This document shows, piece by piece, positions 12,801 through 24,800 of a stretch of 64,000 bases of DNA (the stretch's first letter is position 1; the number at the start of each line of letters is the position of its first letter). This stretch comes from Capitulum mitella (lineage: Eukaryota; Arthropoda; Thecostraca; Pollicipedomorpha; Pollicipedidae), in the NCBI GenBank assembly GCA_030062745.1, contig CP099842.1:6925822-6989821 (forward strand), given 5' to 3'. The position numbers and the translations under genes were made by a program. The notes under the pieces are model-generated. The model was not told where the DNA came from. It made no database searches and was given only the letters and a program-made list of their open reading frames with translations.

Positions 12801-15800
12801 GTTTCTGAAATACTTCACTACTATACCAGCCTTCGGTTAACGCCGCACGTAAATTACAGGGTGCCGTCAGATTCTCCAACGTACATCATACATCATCCGA
12901 ACGATCAAGTCATCAGGAAAATTCACGAATGTTACCAAATTATCGGCCAATTTCCCCGTAAGTGGGCTTTCCTCCCGTTATTTCCAACCCCAAGTGAAAC
13001 CACCGCTGCACTTTCATTCACTCATGGCAGACTACCTCCCTGACGCACGGGACGGGCAGCCGCCCAGCCCATTCGTCCGGTGCAGCGGCCGCGCGCGCCG
13101 CTGCCCCTCGAGACATCCGTCACAACACACTTCGACACTAACTACGAGCCGGGACGGGTGAGTGATTGATTAGCGCGGGGCGCGCGGGGCGCGCGGGCCC
13201 GGCGCTCGGCGGTTAGCCGTCAGCGGCGTGCGGCGGCGGTCGGGGCGGCCGTCGGTACCTTTGTCCTCGCTCTCCCGCTCGTCAGTCGAGTCCCCGCGCT
13301 CGGAGTCGGCGCGGTCCGAGTCTGCGAACACGGCCAGCGTTAGCGCGCCGCGGCCGGCCGGCGCGCGCGGTTAGCGCTGGCCGGCGCCGCGGCCCGGCCG
13401 AGCCGGCGGCGCGGCGGCCGGCAGACCGGGGCCGTCCGGCCCGCCGCGCCGCCCTCCGGACCGCGGGCCGGCCGGACGTTAACAGGCGGATCAGTTACAG
13501 CTGTGGGCAACATGCTCCTCGCCCTGCCGCTTTTCTCAAAACAGGCTCGCGTCACGGCCGCGACTTTCGGGAAATTTCGGTATATACCTGGTAGCACTTC
13601 CCGTCGGCTTGAAACTACGAGAAATGGCCTCGGGAGATATTTCACGAGTCAATGACGAAGAAAAGAGCTAAATGACACCCACTTTCGCCACCAGCGGCTG
13701 CCAGGGAAAACTATCTACTTTTACGTTAAGAGGTCGTTGACCAAGGGCAAATCCAACCGCATGACTGCCTACGGTACATTACCACAGGACAAATGGCAAG
13801 ATTTCATTACACTTAGTGCTGATGTTATCTGACAACTTCGTAATACATGTAAATAAATGAAAACAAAAGCCAGCTCCCACATGGAAAGCTGGTGGAAGAT
13901 CCATTTCAATGCCGGGTTTTAAACTCAACGGAACCTCCATCATATCGGTGTGTTCATTATTAGCCGACGTCTGACGGCTCGCGGTCCCGTGTGAGAAAAG
14001 CGACAGGGCACATGACCAGACCTTATACGAGTCAATACACAGCGTTACTGGCCGGGCAGGTGAGTGGGCACAACAGTGGTTACAGCGGGCTCCGGACAGA
14101 CCGGGGCGGTCCTCGGGCGGCGACCCCGCAGTCGCCCGACAGCGGCCTGCCCCGGGCCGCGTTACCCGCCGTCCCCGGTCCCGGCGGGCCGCTCCGGCCG
14201 TGTGACCAGAGACGGCGCCACGCCGGCGGACGAGCGTCGGGGCGGCGCCCGCAGGACGGCAGCGTTAGACCGCGACCCGCCGCGTGCCGCCCGGGTCAGC
14301 GCCGTTAGTCACAGGGGCACCGGTTAGACGGGATCGGCTGTCTCCCCGGCCGAGCCCGGCCGGCCGGAGACAGTCCAGCGGGACACTGGGGGCCGCGCCG
14401 GTGGCGGCAGCGCAGACACGGCTCCGGCGTCCGGGGAAATACCGTCGCCGCCCTCTGGACAGCTGGTGTTGGCCGACGGTGCTGCACACGTCAGACATCC
14501 CTAGCGATCCTGCACGGTGGCACATGTCCCGCGCCTTCGCTCTGCAGCTGAAGGCGAGGCCGCGCCTTCACATCTGCGTGCTCAGTGCACACGCCGCCTA
14601 CCCTTGTCGTCGCCGCTGTCGCTGCTGTCGCCCTCCTGGTCGCCCGAGCGGCCTCCCTCGCTGCTGGAGCGGCGCAGCCGGCTCTTGGTCCGTTCCCGTT
14701 CCAGGTCCCGGCGCGCCTCTTCAATCAGCTCGTTCACACTGCCCGTCTCCACCAGGGAGAGCTCCACACCGCCTGCGGCAGCGCGGGGTCAGAGGTCAAG
14801 GCCGCCGCTGACGGCGACACGCAGCAGCCGGCGGCGAAACCGTCCGCTGGCGTCTGGCTGGACCGGCAGCACATTAGGCTGCAGCCACGGATACACCCTA
14901 ATGGCGGCGAAAAAAACCATTGCTAACAGTGAGTTATGGGTCAGAACTGAGGTTCACAGTGGGGTCGGTGACGGCGGCGAGTGAGGAGAACAGGGCGGTA
15001 CGAACCGGAACAGACCGGGCCGCCGTCCGAGACCTCGGAGGAGGCGTCGTGGCCGGAGGAGCCAGACCGGGCCAGGACGGCGCCGGATGGCCAGCAGGAA
15101 CGGGCCGGCGGCGGCGGACAGGTTCAGGTCGTCGGCGGTCGGCGAGGATGAGGACGGAGCAGCAGGTCCCGGTCCGACGGCCGGAGACCAGTCTTTGTCC
15201 CCGGCCACCAGAGAGGACGAGGACGGGCCGGCGCCGACCGCCGGGGAGGAGCGGGCAGAGGACGGGCGCCGCGCCACGGTGAAGGTCTGGTCCAGCCCGC
15301 CGGGCGCCAGCTCCTCGAACCGGCGGACCATGCAGCGGACCACGCCAGGGGACAGGATCACCGCCTCGGAGGCCAGGACAGAGCATAGAGGGGCGTCTGG
15401 AAACACGAGAAATGAGGGACGGGTGGGACAAGAAACTCACATACAGCGTGGTATCGACACGGGGAGGCACCGAATAGGAGCACAGGTAAGGTATCTGATA
15501 CAATCATCAGCGTAGTTTCTCCTACAGTTTTATATTTTATCACTGGTCACAAGAAAAGCAACGCATCACCACCGAATGTTCTTAAATCATGAAGGATTTC
15601 TCCCAGACACCCCGAACATTCGCTGAAACCAGCACGCCCCAAGGCAACTACACACATCATTTCTGGACCACAAACGGTCGGATCTGTGCCGACCTCTGCG
15701 GAGCGCCAGCGGCGACCGACCTGTGCCCGCCGGCCGCGGGCTGAGCGTGAGCCGGGCTGCGTTCCTGTTGGCCATCTGCTTGCGCAGGTGGTGACAGGTG

Positions 15801-18800
15801 TTCTCCGACTCCATCAGGCTGGCCCGCAGCTCCTCGATCTCCTGCAGGTACTTGGCCACCACCTGGGTCATGTCGCCGGACACGTCTGCGGAGCAGTGGG
15901 GACGCGCGGTCACGACGGAGAACGCGACCGCGGCGCACGGGACCGAGAGACGAGAGACGCCCAGCTACCAGCCTCGTCTCGAATAACTCATCCAGCTAAA
16001 ACCTCCTCAGGCGCCATGCACGCCAAGTTTATTTCCTGGCAATGCGAGAGATGTTTCCCGTGCACGAAGAGGCCCGCAGCGGTCTGTCTGGCCTTTCCCG
16101 CCTGATCAATCATCTCCGCCCGCAGCCTACCGGCAGCGATCCACTCTCCGGCAGCCTTCTCGGCCAGCAGCTGGGTGTTGCGCGCCGTCAGGCCCTGGAT
16201 CGTCTCCTGGATCGCCTTGATGCGCGTGCGCAGGTTGGCGTTCTCCGTCTGGAGCATGTTGTTCTCGTGGTACATGTCGTTGATGGCCTCCGTGCCGTCC
16301 TCGGTCACCACCCGTTTGCCCTGCGGCGCGGTGGGGCGACCGGTCAGCACGAGCGCAGCGGGCGCCGCCGCGTCTGCGGGGTCAGGGGCCGAGAGAGGCA
16401 GCGGCCGGACGGCCAAACGCCCTCACCGAGCGGGAACGTGTCGAGGTGCCATGGGAGACGACCCGTGAAAACAGTCGCCACGTCACAAATGTGATGCTAT
16501 CGGCAATGACCTCATCTGAATTCTGCAACCGAGGAGATGCTGCAGTAGGGACAGGTTTACAGGTATGCAAGTGCTGAAGCACAGACGGGATTACATGCCC
16601 GCACGTGACAAAGCAGCGGTGGGCTCAATTGTTTGCACGCCATTTTTCCATCTGCTGAGTTGTCCAGACTGCTGACAGTGATAGCTCGGCTCTCACACGC
16701 GATGTCCTTATGTAGACGACAACAGTGAATCACTAGCCGGACCACGACCAGGTACACCTATTTACACTCTGTTACCTCCAACTGCTGTGCATCGGGGCAG
16801 CCCCATCCCCGACCTTACGTTGCATCACCTACGTTGCCGAGACACCTCAGCCACCTATCTGTACTCCGGCAGCTCACGCTGCAGCTGCTGTATCTCTTGA
16901 CCCATCTGTCTGTATTCCGTCAGCTCCAGCTGCCGCTGTTATGTCTTCCGGCTCACCTGTCTGTACTCCCGCAGCTCCAGCTGCACCTGCTGTCTCTTCT
17001 GACCCAACTGTCTGTATTCCATTAGTTCCAGCTGCAGCTGCTGTACCTCCTGACCCACCTGTCTGTACTCCATCAGCTCCAGCTGCAGCTGTTGTATCTC
17101 CTGACCCACCTGTCTGTACTCCATCAGCTCCAGCTGCAGCTGCTGTATCTCCTGCCGCAGCAGCGCGATGGTGCGGGACGTCTTGTCCTGGTTGACGGTG
17201 ACGCGGTTCTTGATGTTCCTGGCGCGGTTGGCGTACTTGAGCGTGTTGAGGGTCTCCATGAAGTCGGCGTCCGACGGAGAGACGCAGGCGATCATCACCG
17301 TCCGACTGTTGCCTGCCGCACGGACGATCCACGGTCTCAGTCAGGCCGCCACAGCGGCTGCCGCTCTTACAACGGCCGCCGCGGACAGCGGAACGGAGCA
17401 GCGAATTGTGAAGTCAGCGTTCTCCGCGCCCTCCTGCGATCCGACGCAAGCGTGATGTCCACCAACCAGTGGGAGCAAAAAACCTGTCTTCCAGGATCGG
17501 GACGGCATCACGCGTGTGCGCTACAGAACATGAAACCACAACAAACATTTCAGTCTGCACCAAAATTGCCAGGCTGTGAATTCCGAGCAACTTCAAGAGC
17601 GAACTCCACAAGCACGAGCAATGAGAGGGCCATACTGTAACCTCCACCGCCCCCCTCCCTCCCCGCAGCCCGTCCTGGCCGATATGACTGCGGCGGCTGG
17701 CTCACCCCCGAGCGAGTCCTGCAGCAGCCGGGTCAGCTTCGAGTCCCGGTACGGAATGTGGGAGATCTTGCGCGACTCGTCCCCCAGCGCCGAGATCACG
17801 TTCCCCAGCGCCAGCTGCGAGGCGGATGTAAGGGTCACGGCGAGGGGACCTCAGGGTCAGGCAGTGAGGCGATCACAACAGCCAGGAAACAAGCAATACT
17901 GCTACTTCACTGAACATTACAGACGTCTAAAAACAACAAGTAGGTCGTAAGTCACGCATGTGCTGGTGCACAAGTCATTCTAATATTGATGATCTTTATG
18001 CCTGACACACAGTGCCCATTCCATCTGTCCCTTTAGAATCAACATAGCTATTCAATGTGCAACATTTTTATTCATACCTGACTGTTCATCGTCCCAAGTC
18101 TATTTCTTGAAGCAGACGGAATAACCTAGACACCACAAAAATGCAGAGCAGCGTTTCGGCACCTCTAAGCCCCGCGACAGGCGACCTGATTGTCGGCGAG
18201 CCCGGTCAGAGCTGCATGCAGATGAGGACGCCGCGCCGACAGGCCGTCTGTCCCGGCCTCAGGCGGGCCGGCGGCCGCTGGCGGCGCCCGGCCGCTCACC
18301 AGGCCGCAGTTGATGGAGATGCCCTCCTTGGCGCGGTCGCCGGTGGCGCCGGTCCTCTTCAGCCGCTCCGAGCCGGCCAGGTCGACAAAGTGGAACTTGG
18401 CCGAGAGCGTCTCGAACTCCATCGGCTGGTCGCCGCCCTCGCTGCTGACGCCATCGCCCGACTCCGTCTCCCCGGCGAACCCCTGCGGCGCCCGGACCAG
18501 GTCAGCACTGCCCCAGCATCAGGTCAGCACCGCGCAAGGGATCGGGTCACACCACCCACAGGGGTCAGGTCGGCGCCGCCCCGGGGCCAGGTCAACACCG
18601 TGTCCGGGGTCAGGTCACGCCAACCACAGGGGTCAGGTCAGCATCGCTCCAGCGTCAGGTCAACACCGCGTCTGGCGTCAGGTCACATTACCCAAGGGGT
18701 CAGGCTAGCACCGCCCAGCGTCAGGTCAACAACGCGCCCGGGGCCAGGCCACAGCACCCCAGGGGTCAGGCCAACACCGCGTCCAGGGCCAGGTCACAGC

Positions 18801-21800
18801 ACCCACTGGGGCCAGGCCACAGAGCCCCAGGGGTCAGGTCAGCACCGCCCAGCGTCAGGCCAACAACGCGCCCGGGGCCAGGTCACAGCACCCCAGGGGT
18901 CAGGCCACAGAGCCCCAGGGGTTAGGTCAGCACCGCTTCAGGGACAGGTCACCACAGCCCCAGAGATTACGTCAGCGTCATCTCAGCGGTAAGGCCAACA
19001 TCGCCTCAGCGTTCAGGTCATACAGTCCTAGTTGCGAGGAGACAACCCTCCAGGGGTCGGGATCCGATGACCCTCTGCCGGCACTAATCGCCGACTCAGC
19101 CCTTGGAAGACAAACAACACCTGCTGTCTACTCAAACTGCCGGAAGATAAGCGATGAAATTAGTTGCTCAGTTGGTTACATTTCCACGTGGAAGAAGCAA
19201 CGCCGATGGTAAACTAGGCGTCAAATATGCTTAAAATTGTAACATCACTTCAACGTTCTACAAACATTCAAAATTCAAAGTACCCAAATATATCGTCGTT
19301 TAAGCGGTAATGCATTTCGCGAAGCTTAAGGAAAGGCGACTACGAAATAAAAGGAGGAAAGAAAAAAGTGACTGTTCTCCGGAAGCACGGCGTTCCAGGT
19401 ATTCAAGACCTTCTGTACAAACCTCGACGATTTCCGTGGCAGCATCAGTCAGGATTTTTTCAAGGGAAGTCAAAAGGCTCAAAAGCTTATAAATATGCAA
19501 AACATATGGTTGCTGAACTCGGTTGATGACTAAAGGAAAAAATGATAGGGAGAAAGGACATGGTCAACTGATCCCTCTCAGCCTACCTTGGCCATACTAC
19601 TGGACAAGACGTTGGAACACTTCAAAGATGTTAATTCTTGGCTGCACTCGGACAAACTGACATTGCAGCATTCAAATCGATGTCGAAAAGCACTATCATA
19701 AAAAATTCAGTTCGTCACCAATGCCTTTCAAGTCAATTTATTTCAACAAAACCTCTTACGTTTTGTGTTAAGAGATCCGAAGGACTGCAAGACATGGCAA
19801 GTTCCGCGACGAAATTCGAACAACAAAAATACTCCGTCCATTGCTTTCTCTGACACGGCAGCTACACTCCCTATGCATAAAATATATCCCAAAGTGTGTA
19901 TGCAACTTTAATAAATCTGCAACGAACCCACCGCAAAAACGCGTGACGATATCGAGCTTAACACCAGCCCCATCACTCTCCGGCGATTTACAAAAAAATG
20001 ACGGCGCTTCGCGCGACGCCAAAATAAAAATACTCGCGCCAAAACAGTTTGTCACCAATGCGCCAGAAACGAAACATGGGCTTCTGCTTTTAACTTAACT
20101 TTTTTATCTTAACTTGTTTACAACCAGCTCATATAACTAACGATGGCAAGAACTGACCAGTGTAATACTCGTAATAGATGGGGCCCCCAAGCTACTAAAT
20201 AACGAGGGCAGGACAACCGCAGCGCTAAAGGCCGCAGCCATGGCTCGGGATTTCCGAAAATTCTTGGGGTTCACATTCCGGTCGGTTTCTTCCCACTCAA
20301 TGACACAAGCCCAATGTTCAAATCTTTGAATATCGGGGAGCCCCCACCCCCTTGGGATCGCCAGCCATGCCTGCAGCACTAACATTTCGACTGAGAGCAT
20401 CTTTCCAACGGAAATCCAGGCGGCACCTTGAAGGGGCCTCGTTACGAGCGGTAGATCACGGAAAGAGCACTGAACAGGAGCGGAGTCAAATGTTCAAAGT
20501 GCTGATGTTGCCGGGAGCAAATTCTGTTCCATTCTTTTCATGCAGTGCTACGGTACAATGCTAAATTCCAGGATTAGTGGTGTTCAGGGACGCAGCCAGC
20601 ATTTTCTTCAGGGGGCGGGGGCGAAGCTCAGTGTGAACTGAAATCGTACGAAAACTGCCTGCCGGGAAAACGATGTGCAATGGTTTTCACAAGAAACGAG
20701 AGCCTGGTAGAGGGGGGAGGTCCGGGCCCCCGCCCCTTTGTCTGCGCCTGTGGTGGTGTTGTATCTGCACCCACAAAAATCCGGGTGGTTCCCTCCCTGA
20801 TGGACGTGGGCAGAAAAATCGGCACAAAATCGTAATATGCCCTTTAACGATTTCGAAAAAAAAATAAAGTTTCAATATTTGTGCGTGCCCCGCCTGATGG
20901 GGGCGAGGGACGTTTCGTGCTCAGCCATGGCAGAATTTAACACTGAGTCCATAAACTTCGATGTTTCCTCACTTTTAATCCGTGGATGGGGCGTTGCACT
21001 GTAGGTTCCGAACTTGGCTTACTCCCAGGATAATGGGTCTTCGGGATTACACGGGTTCCATATCAGTGGAAGATGTCAGATGGGACCTAGCTCAAAATTT
21101 CGGATATTTTTTAATCTGGACAAAAAAAAGCATATTTTAAACCACCTCCAAATTCGCGAGGCGAATGCGAACCCAACTTTTAACGCCCCAGATATCTCCT
21201 GCCACTCACCGACCCAATACACAATAACGCGTCTCCGTTTCTTATGACACACTGTATGCCTATTTAATACCTACACGAATGCTTCCCAGTAAAAACCTAA
21301 GCTTGTTGTCATCAGGCCCCGTGAACCTAAGGCCGAGGTCATCAGCGCTCCCATCCCAGACTACTCACACTGTCGGCGCGCGCCACGCGCATCTGTTTGA
21401 TGATCAGCGTGAAGATGGCGTGGCTGCGGCTGCTCTGCACGTTCATCTGCGTGCTGGCCGTGGTGCGGCTGAGCGCGCCCACGCGCAGGCACTTGAGGCA
21501 GTCCTCGGCCGACGTCACCGCCCGTGACGTCACGCCCAGCGTGTAGATGCCGCCGCCGGCGTCCTCGTGGATGCGGATGTTGGACTTGCGCCCCTGCGAC
21601 GGAGACGGCAGTCAGCCAGCTCGGCCTGGTCGAGGTGTGGAATCAGGGCTATTGCCTTCCAAGCGATTTTTGGTGCCGACGACCAACGACGGGAAAGCTC
21701 GTGCGCTTGCGTGCAGCAACCTCACCGGACATCGCACAAACGCCATAAAAACGTTCGACGGCCTGAATGGCCGTTTTTTGGCCGCCAAAGTGGACGGAGA

Positions 21801-24800
21801 AAATGTCCATTATGGCCGACATCTTTATCGTTGACTTGTTAATGGGGCCGTTTCTGCCCGAATACAATGGGAACCGATGAGCCGGCTCGTCTTTTCCTTC
21901 CCGAACGTTCACGGACAAAAGCCCGTTTACGGGGGCAGACAGGGCGTGCCCTAAGCTGACCCCGTTTGCTTCAATGAAGCGGCCAGCCGGCCGATCATTC
22001 TTCCCCACTAATTAACGCGGCAAGCCTGACCGACAAGCGTTCAGCGTGACAGTCGTGCTCTCCACAGCCGTCCGACGCAGGGCCGCGCCCCGCCCTCCCG
22101 CTGCCCGCGACCCCGGCAGCCCCAGCGGCCAGAACTGACCCTGTTGGCGCCCGACTGGTCCAGCAGGTCGATGATCTCCTCGTTGTAGAGCTCCATGAAC
22201 TGGGCGCTGACTTTGAAGTCGGCCGGCGGCTGGCCGGCCTGGCGGGCCGCCTCCTGCCGCTCGTGGATGCCGCGGAACAGGTGGTCGACGGCGCGCGGGA
22301 TGATGCCCACCGTCTCCGGGCCGGTGTCCACCTCGAAGCCCGTGCCCATCGTGTAAGTCTTGCCGGAGCCGGTCTGTGGGAGAGGGGGACGCCGGCCAGT
22401 GAGCGGCAATCGCCGGGGGCTGGCACAGAGTAGGCTGCTCACCCAAAGGAGGCGGGGGGGGGGGGTAACCTGCGTACGCTTGCAAAAGAGGTCGTCGAGG
22501 GGCTGATCATTGCGCAAGCTGCCCTGCTTTCGAGCAGGGCAAACAGACAAAAGGCATCAGAAGAACAGCTGAAACAGGCACCCCCGTTAGATCGGCAGTC
22601 AGCCGGGGCACGCTGGACTTCCAGCGCTCGAGCTAACCACTCGGCGTACCGGGCACGCCTGTCGACGCGCTCCCACGCTCGTTTGTCCACGCGCGCCTCG
22701 GCCGGCGACTTTCTCCGCCTCCCACAATCACGGCGCCGGATCTGTTTCACCGCTCAGAGCCGGTGAGCTGGCGCCGGCTGGCTCCGCGCCGGAGCCGGCG
22801 TCCAGCGCGGAGCCAGGCCGGTGACCGCCACCGCCGGCACGGCCGGCCACGCGGCTCTCACGGCAGGACGACCGGGCCTCGGCGGGCGTCCCGCGCGCCG
22901 ACGGCCGACCGCGGCTTAAATCACGGCCTGCCGCCCAGTCAGAGGTCAGGGGACCCGGTCAAAGGCCGGCGGCAGGCCTCCGTCCGCCGTGGCGTGCCGT
23001 TATCGCCGACAAGACCGGCGCCGACAGCGTCCATCCGTCCATCCGGATGTCCAGCCATCGACGGCAGAGACCGGGACAGGCCGCACGTCTACGTCCAGCC
23101 ACGGGCCGGCGAGCCGTCCTCTGCAGAGGTCGGCTCGCGCCCTGCCGTCCGCAGGTCGGCCGTTCCCGTCGCGAGCGTAACAAACGAGAAACCAAAACCG
23201 ATCGGGGCAGCAGCATTTCTTTTTACAACCTCCGACGAACTGCAACACCGTAAAAACACACGGCAGCCATAGGTGCGGAAACCGGAAGTCATGGGCCATG
23301 CGGAACGCCTTCGCTTTGCTTTTAAAACAAAATTTGTGATGCTGCACGAAATGGTAGCATCAAACTCTGCAAGGGCCCATCATTTCAGACATTTCTTCCG
23401 GCCTTCTCTCGTGTGACAAACGCGGCTGACAGGGGAAACAAAACCAAACAAAACATCAACAAAGTCCACAGAGACAATCGCAGGGATCGGACAGGTCTGG
23501 GGTGACGTCAAGAGGGGCGAACCGTTGGAAAAAGAACCACATTAAATCGCGTGGGACGAAATGCCTGTCAACTCATGGTCGCGTTATGAAGCGGCATCCT
23601 GCGCACACCGACGAGAGTAGGTCAGCGACACACACTCTCTTCGCCCAGAACGCACACAAAATATGCGTAGGCACGTCTACGCAAAAGAATCCAGCCTCGG
23701 GTGACACTTGACGTGAACGCGGTTTCCAGCACGCCGCGCGTACGAAGCCGCGCCGTTTTGTCGCAGCCGTCCACGGCCAGCCCGACGGCCGGCCCGGGGC
23801 GGACTGAGGAACAAAAAACCCGCCAAGCCGCGGCCCTGGCCGGCGGCTGGCGCGCCACACGCGCCTCGGAGCGGCTCCGTTCAGAGGTGCCGCCCTGCCG
23901 CGCCGCCGCCGCCGCCGCCGCCGCCGCCGGAGCGCCGCGCGGAGCCGACCCGCCACGCTCCCACGCAGCGTCGCCGTCGACGCATCGACCGTCGCCGGCG
24001 GCGGACGCCGGGAGGCTGGGTCATCAGCCCCGCGAGACGGACGGAGCGGAGTCGCTCCAGCGCGACTGCGGCAGACGGTGGCCGCACCGGCGCCGCGTCC
24101 AATGACGTCATGTCGACACGCTTGTAAACACGGCCGGGCTCGTTAGGCGCGTGAGCGGCGCTCCCCCGGCTGCCCAGACGTCCATCACGGGCACCGGCTG
24201 CTGACGGCGGCCGCGGCCGGCGTACAGGGGCAGCTGATGGCCCGGCAGGTCAGGGGGAGCTGGTAGTCCGGGACGTCAGGAGGAGCTGACGGTCCAGGAC
24301 GTCAGGGGAGCTGATGCTGATGGTCCCGGACGTCAGGGGAGCTGACGGTCCGGAACGTCAGGGGGAGCTGACGGTCCGGGACGTCAGGGAGAGCTGACGG
24401 TCCGGGACGTCAGGGGGAGCTGACGGTCCGGGACGTCAGGGGGAGCTGACGGTCCGGGACGTCAGGGGGAGTTGGTGGTCCGGGACGTCAGGGGGAGCTG
24501 ATGGTCCCGGACGTCAGGGGAGCTGACGGTCCGGAACGTCAGGGGGAGCTGGGACGTCAGGGGCTGACGGTCCCGGGACGTCAGGGGGAGCTGACGGTCC
24601 GGGACGTCAGGGAGAGGTGGTCCGGGACGTCAGGGGGGGCTGACGGTCCCGGACGTCCGGCTGGAGATGGTGTTGCGGAAAGTCGGCAAAGGTAGCTGGC
24701 GGACCGGACGTCAGACTGGGGTCCCGGTATTTTCTCGTCGTTTACCAACGGTTGGCTGCCCCGGCGCCACACACTGATCACTCATCACCAGACACTTCTC

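Larger units (their letters stand above)
18483..21368 (-). other. Kif21 intron 4
   Basis: A 2.9 kb intron. The 3' part is the GTCAG minisatellite and the rest (19000-21350) is AT-rich with no coding signal recognised. A possible transposon remnant is listed separately. Confidence 0.7.

Noticed and set aside
21649-22008. Minus-strand frame of 119 codons between Kif21 exons 3 and 4
   Set aside because: It has no similarity to kinesins, is not in a spliceable position that keeps the conserved motor intact, and lies in an intron.
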